Assembly: GCF_052118845.1 (NCBI RefSeq) | Contig: NZ_JBQKGJ010000002.1 | Location: 1 to 64,000, forward strand | DNA from: Bilifractor sp002394235 | GTDB taxonomy: Bacteria > Bacillota > Clostridia > Lachnospirales > Lachnospiraceae | Length of the DNA: 64,000 nt | Reading direction: 5' to 3' | Shown: piece after piece, positions 33,198 to 41,849 of the stretch | How positions within the stretch are numbered: the first letter of the stretch is position 1 | Layout: every line of letters begins with the position of its first letter | Notes under the pieces: model-generated | Seen by the model: the letters and a program-made list of their open reading frames with translations, nothing else | The model's database searches: none | Told to the model about the DNA's origin: nothing | Translations under genes and position numbers: made by a program

Positions 33198-33252
33198 AAA
33201 AAATAAAAGGAGGGCTTTCACACGAATTTCATCGCGTGAAAGCCCTCCTTTT
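33198..33252 (-). terminator. bidirectional terminator between xylB and etfA
   Basis: GGAGGGCTTTCAC and GTGAAAGCCCTCC arms form a long stem with T-runs on both sides (CCTTTTATTTTTT on the minus strand, CCTTTTTCTGTTTTT on the plus strand). It ends the butyrate operon, and probably xylB as well. Confidence 0.9.
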
Positions 33253-33300
33253 TCTGTTTTTATAAATCCTGCGGATTCTGTTTTCTTTTATCCCGGATGT

Positions 33301-33418
33301 CAGAATTACTTATTCCGATATTTTGCTCAGGCTTTCCTTACAATATCAGCCATCACATCAGAATCTCTCATTCTGATATTTCATTCAGGCTTTCTTTGCA
33401 ATCTCAGCCTTGATATCC
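33301..33418. repeat. 58-bp degenerate duplication of the etfA 3' end
   Basis: CAGAAT...GATATTTTGCTCAGGCTTTCC at 33301 recurs as CAGAAT...GATATTTCATTCAGGCTTTCT at 33359, an offset of 58 bp. The second copy spans the etfA stop. The first would encode a decayed ADIVRKA-stop in place of AEIAKKA-stop. Confidence 0.75.
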
Positions 33419-34431
33419 GCCGTGAGCTTCGGAACGATCTTGTTCAGATCTCCGACGATTCCGATGTCTGCAACATCAAAGATCGGCGCGGATTCGTCCT
33501 TGTTGATCGCGATGATCAGGTCGGACTCCTCCATACCAGCTACATGCTGGATGGCTCCGGAAATACCGATTGCGAAATAAATGTTCGGACGAACGGTCTT
33601 GCCTGTCTGACCGACCTGCAGGTCCTTCGGTGCCCATCCGTTATCAACAACCGCACGGGAGCAGGACACCTCTCCGCCAAGAACATCCGCCAGGTCTCTG
33701 AGGATCTGGAAGTTCTCCGGGCTTCCGACACCACGGCCGCCGGATACCAGAATCTTTGCCTTCTGGATATCTACCGTCTCGGTGACCTTCTTTACGACCT
33801 TCTCGATCGTGACATAGCGGTCATCCGGAGTGAATCCCGGATTGTAGTTAATAACCTCAGCCTTTGCGCCCTTGATCGGCGTGATCTTCTCCATAACGCC
33901 GGGACGGACGGTCGACATCTGCGGTCTGTTGTCCGGGCATGCGATGGTGGCAATGGTGTTGCCTCCAAATGCCGGACGGGTCATGAGCAGCTGATTGTGC
34001 TTCTGCTCCTGATTCGGCTTCGGCTGAAGCGGGAAATCTCCGATATCGAGGGAGGTGCAGTCCGCGGTAAGTCCTGTATGAACACGGGCCGATACCGTAG
34101 GTCCGAGATCGCGTCCGATCGCGGTTGCGCCTACCAGCATGATCTCCGGCTTGTACTTCTCGATAACGGATGCCAGTGCGTGTGCGTAAGGCTCCGTGCG
34201 GTACTCCTTCAGTTCCGGATCATCCACAACGATGACCCTGTCCGCGCCGTACTCGGCAAGTTCGTCCGCAAGGTCTCCAACCTGGTATCCGATCAGGACC
34301 GCGGTAACCTGTGTGTTCAGAGGCTTTGCCAGGTCTCTCGCCTTTCCGAGGAGCTCGAAGGCAATGTTGTCAATGTGATTATCTACCTGCTGTGCAAAGA
34401 TATATACACCCTTGTAATCTTCTAAACTCAT
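33385..34431 (-). CDS. etfA: electron transfer flavoprotein alpha subunit
   Basis: The 348-residue subunit carries one FAD and pairs with EtfB to pass electrons to butyryl-CoA dehydrogenase. In Clostridia, this complex bifurcates electrons from NADH to crotonyl-CoA and ferredoxin. The C-terminal FAD domain shows LVSGGRGVGSPENF and YFAIGISGAIQHVAGM with AINKDESAPIFDVADIG. I start at 34431 (MSLEDYKG), behind GGTGAG; an ATG at 34452 overlaps etfB. It is the last gene of the operon. Its 3' end is duplicated downstream. Confidence 0.94.
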   Translation of the reverse strand: MSLEDYKGVYIFAQQVDNHIDNIAFELLGKARDLAKPLNTQVTAVLIGYQVGDLADELAEYGADRVIVVDDPELKEYRTEPYAHALASVIEKYKPEIMLVGATAIGRDLGPTVSARVHTGLTADCTSLDIGDFPLQPKPNQEQKHNQLLMTRPAFGGNTIATIACPDNRPQMSTVRPGVMEKITPIKGAKAEVINYNPGFTPDDRYVTIEKVVKKVTETVDIQKAKILVSGGRGVGSPENFQILRDLADVLGGEVSCSRAVVDNGWAPKDLQVGQTGKTVRPNIYFAIGISGAIQHVAGMEESDLIIAINKDESAPIFDVADIGIVGDLNKIVPKLTADIKAEIAKKA

Positions 34432-34448
34432 TCTACTCACCGCCTTCA

Positions 34449-35243
34449 TCAAATATAATGTCTCTTTGTCAGTTCTTCGCAGATGACAGCCGCACCGGCA
34501 TCCGGATCAAGATCCTTGAACATGGTGCCTGCTCCCTTGCGTACCTTGTCGGAAGCCTTCGCGATCTTTGTCGGAGAACCAGCGAGACCGCAGTCCTCAT
34601 CCTTCAGTGTAGTCAGATCATCGCGGTTGTAAGTGGTGATTTCCGCGTCAACCGCATCCCAGATTCCCGCCGGAGTCATGTAGCGCGGAGGATTCAGCTC
34701 GGAAAGAGCTGTGATCAGGCAGGGCATCTTTGCCTTCAGCACATGATATCTGTCGTCGAACTGACGCTCAACCTCTACGGTCTTCTCCGCCTCGTTCACC
34801 TTGATCGCCTGCGCATACGAGATCACCGGAATGCCGAGATGCTCCGCGATCTGCGGTCCAACCTGCGCGGTATCGCCGTCGATCGCCTGACGTCCGGTGA
34901 TGATCAGATCATACTCTCCGATTTTGCGGATTCCGGCAGCAAGCGTCGAGGAAGTCGCCCAGGTATCTGCTCCGCCGAGCTTACGGTCGGTCAGAAGAAC
35001 GCCTTTGTCCGCGCCCATCGCGATCGCCTCGCGAAGAACATCAGCTGCCTTCGGAAGTCCCATGGTGAGAACCGTAACCTCTGCTCCGGTCTCGTCCTTG
35101 ATTCTCAGTGCCGCCTCAAGTCCGGCCTTGTCGTCCGGATTCATGATGGCAAGCATAGCCGCACGGTCCAGGGTACCATCCGGTTTGAATTTGACACCGC
35201 CTGCGGTATCCGGTACCTGTTTAATACAAACAATTATCTTCAC
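34449..35243 (-). CDS. etfB: electron transfer flavoprotein beta subunit
   Basis: The 264-residue partner of EtfA binds NADH and the bifurcating FAD in clostridial Bcd-Etf complexes. IVCIKQVPDTAGGVKF at the N-terminus, GADKGVLLTDRKLGGADT, and TGRQAIDGDTAQVGPQIAEHL (residues 119-139) are conserved. The DGDTAQVGPQ loop is characteristic for the family. GGAGGAATATACCGTG precedes the ATG. It sits between bcd and etfA, with 17 nt to etfA. Confidence 0.95.
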   Translation of the reverse strand: MKIIVCIKQVPDTAGGVKFKPDGTLDRAAMLAIMNPDDKAGLEAALRIKDETGAEVTVLTMGLPKAADVLREAIAMGADKGVLLTDRKLGGADTWATSSTLAAGIRKIGEYDLIITGRQAIDGDTAQVGPQIAEHLGIPVISYAQAIKVNEAEKTVEVERQFDDRYHVLKAKMPCLITALSELNPPRYMTPAGIWDAVDAEITTYNRDDLTTLKDEDCGLAGSPTKIAKASDKVRKGAGTMFKDLDPDAGAAVICEELTKRHYI

Positions 35244-35271
35244 GGTATATTCCTCCTGTTATTTCAGTAAA

Positions 35272-35332
35272 CCGCATACAGTCTCCTACACACGCTTCGC
35301 GTGTGACGATCCTGTCTGCGTTTTCGAAGAGC
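35272..35332. repeat. fragment of the mosaic hairpin repeat between bcd and etfB
   Basis: The stretch from AAGCTCTTCGAAAACGCAGA to GAGACTGTATGCG on the minus strand matches 22100-22160 almost exactly. It includes a perfect CACACGC-GAA-GCGTGTG hairpin. It lies directly after the bcd stop codon. Confidence 0.85.
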
Positions 35333-36499
35333 TTATTTCAATAGATTCGCAGAAATAACCATACGCATAACTTCTGCGGTTCCCTCATAGATCTCGGTGA
35401 TCTTTGCGTCACGCATCATACGCTCTACGTCATACTCTCTGATATAACCATAACCGCCGTGGAGCTGTACGCATTCTGTCGTGACATCCATCGCTGCCTT
35501 TGCCGCGAACAGCTTTGCTTCTGCAGCCTCTACGCTGTATGTGGATGCCGGTGAGAATCCGGCAGCGTCCTTCGCGCAGGCTGCCTTATATACCAGAAGC
35601 TGAGCCGCGTCACAGGTCGTCTTCAAATTTGCCAGCTGGAACTGTGTGTTCTGGAACTGCGCGATGGAGCGTCCGAACTGCTTTCTCTCCTTCGTGTAGG
35701 CAACCGTAAGGTCAAGTGCGCCTTCCGCAAGACCAAGTGCCTGTGTCGCGATTCCGATACGTCCGCCGTCCAGCGTGTGCATGGCAATTCCGAAGCCCTT
35801 GCCCTTCGCGCCGAGGATGTTCTCCTTCGGAATACGGCAGTCCTGGAAAATCAGCTCATAGGTCGCGGATCCGCGGATACCCATCTTCTTCTCCTTCGTT
35901 CCGAAGGTGAAGCCCGGTGTTCCCTTTTCCACGATGAATGCGGAGATCTCTTTCTGTTTTCTGCCGCGTTTCTCAACGGTTCCCGTTACCGCGATGATAA
36001 TGTAGACATCTGCTTCCTTGCCGTTTGTGATGAAGCACTTGGAGCCGTTCAGTACCCACTCGTCTCCGTCAAGAACCGCCTTTGTCTGCTGTCCCTGCGC
36101 GTCTGTTCCGGCGCCGGGCTCTGTCAGACCGAAGGCACCGAGCCACTCACCTTTTGCGAGCTTCGGAATATATTTCTTCTTCTGCTCTTCAGTACCAAAG
36201 GTCATGATCGGGTCGATGCACAGTGAAGTATGAGCGGAAAGAGCAACCGCAGTCGTTCCGCAGACCTTTGCGATCTCCTCCAGGCAGAGTACATACGTCA
36301 GCTCATCGCAGCCCTGTCCGCCGTACTCTCTGGGCGCGGTAATTCCCATAAAGCCGTATTTTGCAAGCTTGTCAAATGTCTCGCGCGGAAATCTCTCTTC
36401 CTCATCGATCTCCTGCGCAAGAGGCTTTACTTCATTCTGCGCGAAGTCTCTGAAAAGAGATCTCGCCATTTCATGTTTTTTATCTAACGTGAAATCCAT
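35333..36499 (-). CDS. bcd: butyryl-CoA dehydrogenase (short-chain acyl-CoA dehydrogenase)
   Basis: The 388-residue flavoenzyme reduces crotonyl-CoA to butyryl-CoA. It has the acyl-CoA dehydrogenase signatures GAFGLTEPGAGTDAQGQ (about residues 124-140) and QLHGGYGYIREYDVERMMRDAKI (positions 345-367). The catalytic Glu lies in ITEIYEGTAEVMR. Start at 36499 (MDFTLDKK) follows GGAGG; the longer frame to 36556 has no ribosome site. It acts with EtfAB encoded downstream. The 213-bp gap to hbd holds a GTGTCCT-GAA-AGGACAC hairpin and no gene. Confidence 0.96.
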   Translation of the reverse strand: MDFTLDKKHEMARSLFRDFAQNEVKPLAQEIDEEERFPRETFDKLAKYGFMGITAPREYGGQGCDELTYVLCLEEIAKVCGTTAVALSAHTSLCIDPIMTFGTEEQKKKYIPKLAKGEWLGAFGLTEPGAGTDAQGQQTKAVLDGDEWVLNGSKCFITNGKEADVYIIIAVTGTVEKRGRKQKEISAFIVEKGTPGFTFGTKEKKMGIRGSATYELIFQDCRIPKENILGAKGKGFGIAMHTLDGGRIGIATQALGLAEGALDLTVAYTKERKQFGRSIAQFQNTQFQLANLKTTCDAAQLLVYKAACAKDAAGFSPASTYSVEAAEAKLFAAKAAMDVTTECVQLHGGYGYIREYDVERMMRDAKITEIYEGTAEVMRMVISANLLK

Positions 36500-36712
36500 G
36501 TCTAACCTCCAAACGTTATTATAATCTCTTCCGGAAAGCAAAACGGGCAACCGCACGCGTGAACCGGTGGCAGATACGTCTGTACAGCCACTCGATGCAG
36601 CGCCGGAAACCGGAGCCGGACGTCTTTTCGAAGGTGTCCTGAAAGGACACGCGTTTATCCGGCAAACGGACGCAGTGCTCCGCCGCCGGAAAATGTATGC
36701 TTTATGATTTGA

Positions 36713-37588
36713 TTACTTCTTGTCGGTCGGAACCTTTCCGCCATTGGAGTAATCATAGAATCCGATTCCGGTCTTGACTCCGAGCTGTTTGCCGCGAACC
36801 ATCTTGCGAAGAAGCGGGCATGCGCGGTACTTGGAATCACCGGTCTCTTTGTAAATGACATCCATGATGGCAAGTACAATATCAAGTCCGATATAATCTC
36901 CCAGCTCAAGCGGTCCCATCGGATGGTTGCATCCGAGCTTCATAGCGGTATCAATGCCTTCAATATCAGAAACGCCTGCAGCGTATACACAGATTCCTTC
37001 ATTGATCATCGGCACAAGGATACGGTTTACAACGAATCCGGCTGCCTCATTAACCTCTACCGGAGTCTTGCCGAGCTTAACCGCAATCTCCTTGACCCGG
37101 GCAACGATCTCAGCAGGAGTGTTGATTCCGGCAATAACCTCTACCAGCTTCATAACCGGTGCCGGATTGAAGAAATGCATTCCGATGACCGGTTTTGCAA
37201 GTCCGGATCCGATCTCGGTGATAGACAGGGAAGAAGTGTTGGACGCGTAGATGCAGTTCGGGTTCTTTACGACGTTCTCCTGAAGATCCTTGAAGCAGTT
37301 TTTCTTGATTTCCATATTCTCAAGAGCAGCCTCTACGATCAGATCAGCATCTGTGCAGATTGTGTTCAGTCCGGTTTCGATCTTGCCAAGGATTCCATCG
37401 ACAGTTGCCTGGTCAATCTTTCCCCGCGCCACTCTCTTATCGAGGCCCTTCTTGATCTTCGCGAAGCCGCCGTCAGCGAATTCCTGCTTGATATCGCAAA
37501 GATATACCTTCTCCACTTCGTCGCACTGTGCAAATGCCTGTGCAATACCGGAACCCATTGTGCCGGCGCCAATAATACCAACTTTCAT
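36713..37588 (-). CDS. hbd: 3-hydroxybutyryl-CoA dehydrogenase
   Basis: The 291-residue enzyme reduces acetoacetyl-CoA to 3-hydroxybutyryl-CoA. The NAD(P)-binding GIIGAGTMGSGIAQAFAQ is at residues 4-21. The catalytic His is in VIGMHFFNPAPVMKLVEV (about 136-153), and ASNTSSLSITEI is conserved. GGAGGTACAGCA precedes the ATG. The C-terminus has a short basic tail beyond FYDY. It lies between crt and bcd in the butyrate operon. Confidence 0.96.
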   Translation of the reverse strand: MKVGIIGAGTMGSGIAQAFAQCDEVEKVYLCDIKQEFADGGFAKIKKGLDKRVARGKIDQATVDGILGKIETGLNTICTDADLIVEAALENMEIKKNCFKDLQENVVKNPNCIYASNTSSLSITEIGSGLAKPVIGMHFFNPAPVMKLVEVIAGINTPAEIVARVKEIAVKLGKTPVEVNEAAGFVVNRILVPMINEGICVYAAGVSDIEGIDTAMKLGCNHPMGPLELGDYIGLDIVLAIMDVIYKETGDSKYRACPLLRKMVRGKQLGVKTGIGFYDYSNGGKVPTDKK

Positions 37589-37624
37589 TGCTGTACCTCC
37601 TGCATAGATTATTCTATAGTGATG

Positions 37625-37684
37625 GAAACAGTATCTGGTGTCCGGCTTCGGAACGCGAAAAAACCGGCGCCGGACACCTGTACT
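37625..37684 (-). promoter_or_regulatory. long hairpin between crt and hbd
   Basis: ACAGTA...GGTGTCCGGC on one side pairs with GCCGGACACC...TACTGT on the other (about 10 bp of perfect stem plus outer pairs). It has no proper T-tract behind it, so it may stabilise or process the mRNA rather than end it. A comparable CAGGAGC/GCTCCTG hairpin lies in the thl-crt gap (38519-38577). Confidence 0.5.
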
Positions 37685-37695
37685 GTATTATACGA

Positions 37696-38490
37696 TTACT
37701 TGTTCTGGAATGCCACGTGTTTTACCTTCTTCGGGTCATCCTTTTTGCGGAGGAAATTTGCCATTCCCTCTTTCTGATCCTCGGAATTGAAGCAGGAACC
37801 GAAGAGCTTCTCCTCGATCACAAGTGCATCATCGATATTCTCCTGAAGGCCCTCATTAACCGCTTTCTTGCATGCTCTTACCGCGATCGGCGCATTGCCC
37901 GCGATAATGGAAGCAATTTTTTTCACCGTTGGCATCAGCTCTTCCTGTGGCACCACCTGGTTGACAAGACCAATGCGGAACGCCTCATCCGCCTTGATGT
38001 TTCTTGCAGTGTAGATCAGCTGCTTTGCCATTCCCGGTCCTACCAGACGAGCAAGTCTCTGTGTGCCTCCAAAGCCCGGCGTTATTCCAAGACCGGCTTC
38101 CGGCTGTCCGAATACGGCATTCTCAGAGCAGATGCGGAAATCACAGCTCATTGCGATCTCGTTGCCGCCGCCCAGAGCAAATCCGTTAACCGCGGCAATG
38201 ACAGGAATCGGGAGCGTCTCAATTTTGCGGAACAGGTCATTTCCCTTCTTGCCGAAAGCCTCTCCCTCGGCAGCTGTCAGGGTGCTCATCTCTCCGATAT
38301 CCGCACCGGCCACGAAGGATTTATCGCCGGCGCCGGTGATGATAAGGCAACGGATGGTATCAAGATCAATGCCCTCAATCACCTTCTCCAGATCGTCAAG
38401 AACTTCGCTGTTTAATGCATTCAGAGCCTTCGGGCGGTCAATAGTGGCAATTGCTACCGCGCCTTCGGTTTCATATGTAACATATGCCAT
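37696..38490 (-). CDS. crt: crotonase (3-hydroxybutyryl-CoA dehydratase)
   Basis: The 264-residue enoyl-CoA hydratase dehydrates 3-hydroxybutyryl-CoA to crotonyl-CoA. The oxyanion-hole region SFVAGADIGEM (about residues 62-72), and AAVNGFALGGGNEIAMSCD with the catalytic Glu (about 102-120), are intact. QPEAGLGITPGFGGTQRLARLVG with the second Glu also fits. AAGGGTTTCTATC precedes the ATG. Order thl-crt-hbd-bcd-etfBA matches a linear pathway. Confidence 0.96.
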   Translation of the reverse strand: MAYVTYETEGAVAIATIDRPKALNALNSEVLDDLEKVIEGIDLDTIRCLIITGAGDKSFVAGADIGEMSTLTAAEGEAFGKKGNDLFRKIETLPIPVIAAVNGFALGGGNEIAMSCDFRICSENAVFGQPEAGLGITPGFGGTQRLARLVGPGMAKQLIYTARNIKADEAFRIGLVNQVVPQEELMPTVKKIASIIAGNAPIAVRACKKAVNEGLQENIDDALVIEEKLFGSCFNSEDQKEGMANFLRKKDDPKKVKHVAFQNK

Positions 38491-38589
38491 GATAGAAACC
38501 CTTTCTTATCCAATATGATTCAGGAGCCGGAAACGGCTCTCCCTGTGCAGGGAAAAACAGCTCCGTTTCAGCTCCTGATAAGTTTCCGT

Positions 38590-39780
38590 TTACTCCTCGT
38601 ATCTCTCTACCGCGGTAGCGCAGCCCATGCCGCCGCCGATGCAAAGAGTTGCAAGACCTTTGTTCGCTTTTCTCTTCTGCATCTCATAGAGCAGGGTAAC
38701 AAGGATTCTTGTTCCGGAGCATCCTACCGGATGTCCAAGAGCGATTGCTCCTCCGTTTACATTCAGCTTCTCCGGATCAAATCCGAGTTCCTTGGCAACT
38801 GCGAGAGACTGTGTAGCAAATGCCTCATTTGCCTCGTACAGATCGAAGTCCGCAACGGTCATTCCGGTCTTCTTCAGCAGATTTCTGGTAGCTACGATCG
38901 GTCCTACGCCCATGATAGCCGGATCAACACCGCCGAGCGCGCCTGCGATCCAGGAAGCCATCGGCTTTACACCGAGCTCTTTTGCCTTGGATTCTGTCAT
39001 TACTACAACTGCTGCCGCACCGTCATTGATTCCGGAAGCATTACCCGCGGTTACAATTCCGTCCTTCTTGAAAGCGGGGCGAAGCTTTGCAAGTCCTTCT
39101 GCTGTTGTTCCCGGACGCGGTCCCTCATCGGTATCAACGATGGTAACCTTGCCCTTACGTCCCTTTACCTCTACCGGAACGATCTCATCTTTGAACTTGC
39201 CCTCTTCTATTGCCTTGCAGGCCTTCTGCTGAGATTTTGCGGAGAACTCGTCGAGCTCTTCTCTGGTCAGGCCGTATTTCTCGGCAACATTCTCAGCTGT
39301 GATTCCCATATGATAATTGTTGAACGCATCGGTAAGAGCGTCATGCGTCATGGAATCAATCAGTGCTCCATCGCCCATTCTATATCCATAACGTCCGTTC
39401 TGCAGAAGGTACGGAGCCTTGGACATGCTCTCCATGCCGCCTGCAACAACGATTTCTGCCTCTCCAGCACGGATCATGTCTGCTGCCATGTTCACAGCCG
39501 CAAGTCCGGAACCGCAGAGAATATTCAGAGTCATTGCCGGAACTTCAACCGGAATTCCTGCATTTACGGAAGCCTGACGGGCAACGTTCTGTCCCTGTCC
39601 TGCCTGAAGTACACATCCCATGTATACCATGTCTACCTTATCCGCCGGTACTCCGGAGCGCTTCAGAGCCTCTTTGATAACAATTGTTCCGAGATCAGCA
39701 ACCGGAACTGTGCTAAGTTCTCCACCCATCTTACCGATCGCAGTACGGCAGGCGCCAGCAATAACAATTTTCTCAGCCAT
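38590..39780 (-). CDS. thlA: acetyl-CoA acetyltransferase (thiolase)
   Basis: The 396-residue thiolase condenses two acetyl-CoA to acetoacetyl-CoA, the entry into butyrate formation. The nucleophilic Cys is in LNILCGSGLAAVNMA (about residue 88), the catalytic His in NEAFATQSLAV region, and the second Cys in CIGGGMGCA near the C-terminus. AAGGAGGCTTTAAT precedes the ATG. It is the first gene of the operon, behind a consensus promoter with a Rex-like dyad. Confidence 0.96.
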   Translation of the reverse strand: MAEKIVIAGACRTAIGKMGGELSTVPVADLGTIVIKEALKRSGVPADKVDMVYMGCVLQAGQGQNVARQASVNAGIPVEVPAMTLNILCGSGLAAVNMAADMIRAGEAEIVVAGGMESMSKAPYLLQNGRYGYRMGDGALIDSMTHDALTDAFNNYHMGITAENVAEKYGLTREELDEFSAKSQQKACKAIEEGKFKDEIVPVEVKGRKGKVTIVDTDEGPRPGTTAEGLAKLRPAFKKDGIVTAGNASGINDGAAAVVVMTESKAKELGVKPMASWIAGALGGVDPAIMGVGPIVATRNLLKKTGMTVADFDLYEANEAFATQSLAVAKELGFDPEKLNVNGGAIALGHPVGCSGTRILVTLLYEMQKRKANKGLATLCIGGGMGCATAVERYEE

Positions 39781-39902
39781 ATTAAAGCCTCCTTAAAAAA
39801 TAAATATTTAGTACGTGAAATATGTATTTCCTCATGAATCACCGTCAGGAAAAAGCCGGAACGCTGTACCGCGTCTTCTGATCCAGACCGCCGGAACAAT
39901 GC

Positions 39903-39956
39903 TCGTTTATTTCTTAACGATGTAATCATAATACCCCTATTCCGCCTTTTTGTCAA
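39903..39956 (-). promoter_or_regulatory. thl operon promoter with Rex-like operator
   Basis: TTGACA (39951-39956) and TATTAT (39928-39933) are 17 bp apart, near consensus. The dyad TCGTTAAGAAATAAACGA (39903-39920) lies at the predicted start site. It resembles the Rex consensus TTGTTAA-N4-TTAACAA (6 of 7 and 5 of 7 matches) and has near-symmetric halves. Rex is the NADH/NAD sensor that controls butyrate genes in many Clostridia. The leader is about 140 nt. Confidence 0.65.
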
Positions 39957-40043
39957 ATATTTATCAATCTTTATTTCAGAAAAAACTTACTAAATTTGGA
40001 TTGCAATCTTGTATAGTTTTTTCCTTGACATCGCCGCCGCATG

Positions 40044-41390
40044 TCATCTCTTATTGGACCGTCTCCAGATGTTCATTTTCTCCGCCTCACGGATCAGTTC
40101 ATCCCGTACCTTCGGATGTGCGATATTGATCAGCTGTTCCGCTCTCTGCCACATGGAGAGCCCCTTCAGGCAGACCTTTCCATATTCGGTCACGATATAC
40201 ATCGTGTTCGCGCGGGTATCTGTAACCACGCTTCCCGGGGTCAGCGTCGGACGGATCCGGCTCTTGATCTCCCCGGTCTTTTTGTCCTTGTACGCGGACG
40301 ACAGGCAGATAAAGCTCTTTCCGCCCCTGGATTTGTACGCTCCAAGTACAAAGTCGAGCTGTCCGCCGGCTCCCGAAATATTCTTGATCCCAGCGCTCTC
40401 GGCGTTAACCTGTCCGTAAAGATCAATGTCCACAGCGTTATTAATAGAGATGAAATTATCAATCGCGCCGATGGTATCGATGTCGTTGACATATCCGACA
40501 GAGGCAGCCATACATTCCGGATTTCCGTCCAGATAATCGTACATTCTTCTGGTACCGGCGCCGAAAGCGTATACCTGAAGCCCCCGGTCAATGTTCTTCT
40601 TTGATCCGTTAATTTTGCCTGCCTCTGCCATATCTACAAAGGAATCCACATACATCTCCGTGTGTATACCAAGATCCTTCAGGTCACTTTCTGCAATCAT
40701 TTTGCCGATCGCGTTCGGCATTCCTCCGATGCCCAGCTGCAGGCAGGCGCCGTCCGAAATTTCCGGTACCACAAGCTCCGCGACCGCCTTATCCACATCG
40801 CTGGCCTCTCCTCCTGCCGGCACCTCGTCAATCGCAGGATCATCTCCCTCGACGATCATATCGATCTGGTCGATGTGCACGTAATTATCCCGGGTTCCGA
40901 GGCATACCGGCATGTTTTTGTTCACCTCTGCGATTACGATATCTGCCGTCTCCACAACAGCGCTCATCTGACTCGCGCAGGGACCGAAATTAAAGTAGCC
41001 GTGTTTGTCCATTGGCGATACCTGAAAAATTGCCACATTCAGCGGCATCGTGCTTTCTCTGTAGAGGCGCGGCAGCTCAGAATAACGAAGCGGCGTATAA
41101 AAACAGAAACCTTTGGAGACCGAATGTCTCTCCACCGGGTTCATATGCCAGCTGTTCCAGATAAAATGCTCCGCCGGATTTTCAATTCCGAAGATAGCCG
41201 GAGCATGACAGAGAACACCGCCGCGGATGTTCACGTCATGAAGCTCAGGCATTCTCTTTGCCAGAGCTTTATCAACCGCGACATTCGTACCGACACACCA
41301 TCCGTAATCAACCCAGTCGCCGCTCTTTATCACGGAAGCTGCTTTCTCGGCCGTTACCAGTTTCTCTTTATACTTTTCATCGTAATTCAT
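40044..41390 (-). CDS. but: butyryl-CoA:acetate CoA-transferase
   Basis: The 448-residue class I CoA-transferase moves CoA from butyryl-CoA to acetate, releasing butyrate and regenerating acetyl-CoA. The catalytic Glu lies in QVNAESAGIKNISGAGGQ, followed by LDFVLGAYKSRGGKSFI (about residues 340-360), which is typical for the gut But type. The closest alternative is 4-hydroxybutyrate CoA-transferase. It is transcribed apart from the thl operon, from the promoter at 41477-41504. No butyrate kinase pair is seen in the window, so this is the likely terminal step. Confidence 0.88.
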   Translation of the reverse strand: MNYDEKYKEKLVTAEKAASVIKSGDWVDYGWCVGTNVAVDKALAKRMPELHDVNIRGGVLCHAPAIFGIENPAEHFIWNSWHMNPVERHSVSKGFCFYTPLRYSELPRLYRESTMPLNVAIFQVSPMDKHGYFNFGPCASQMSAVVETADIVIAEVNKNMPVCLGTRDNYVHIDQIDMIVEGDDPAIDEVPAGGEASDVDKAVAELVVPEISDGACLQLGIGGMPNAIGKMIAESDLKDLGIHTEMYVDSFVDMAEAGKINGSKKNIDRGLQVYAFGAGTRRMYDYLDGNPECMAASVGYVNDIDTIGAIDNFISINNAVDIDLYGQVNAESAGIKNISGAGGQLDFVLGAYKSRGGKSFICLSSAYKDKKTGEIKSRIRPTLTPGSVVTDTRANTMYIVTEYGKVCLKGLSMWQRAEQLINIAHPKVRDELIREAEKMNIWRRSNKR

Positions 41391-41449
41391 CAGCTCATTC
41401 CTCCTCTTCCAGACGCCTTTCCGTTTCCATTTTCAGGGATCGCGTTTTT

Positions 41450-41504
41450 ATGATATTTTTTTAACAACCTATCTGTATTTTACCATTTTTGTGACAGATG
41501 TAAA
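41450..41504 (-). promoter_or_regulatory. CoA-transferase promoter with Rex-like half-site
   Basis: TTTACA (41499-41504) and TAAAAT (41477-41482) are 16 bp apart. Downstream, TTGTTAAAAAAATATCAT (41450-41467) has one perfect Rex half-site TTGTTAA and a poor second half (4 of 7). The location matches that at thl. Confidence 0.5.
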
Positions 41505-41849
41505 TTATTTTTCTGCTATTTTCTTTTCCCGCTATTGTCTTTCTGTTTCTTCGCCTCCTCCATTTTCCGTTTACATCCGGTTCTGTATATAATTTTGCAT
41601 TGGTTACCAATCACAGTTAGAAAAGACAGTTTTTTCACATTATCCGCCACACCTCAAGGGCAGTCTTCATGGAACAGCCCTGCCGAAGGAAGCACCACAA
41701 ACGGAACAATTTTCCACCAACAGTCTGACCGGAACAGCAAGAACAGCGAAAATTCCTGCTTTGCACTGTTCATTTCTTTCGAAAAAGGATATACTGAGTT
41801 TAAGCGTCTGCAACAACTCAAATTCATGGCGCTGGACAGGAGAATATAT
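41505..41849. other. divergent intergenic region between the CoA-transferase gene and degV
   Basis: AT-rich DNA with no credible gene. A TATACT near 41790 may be the -10 of degV, but no -35 at the right distance was found. Confidence 0.45.
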
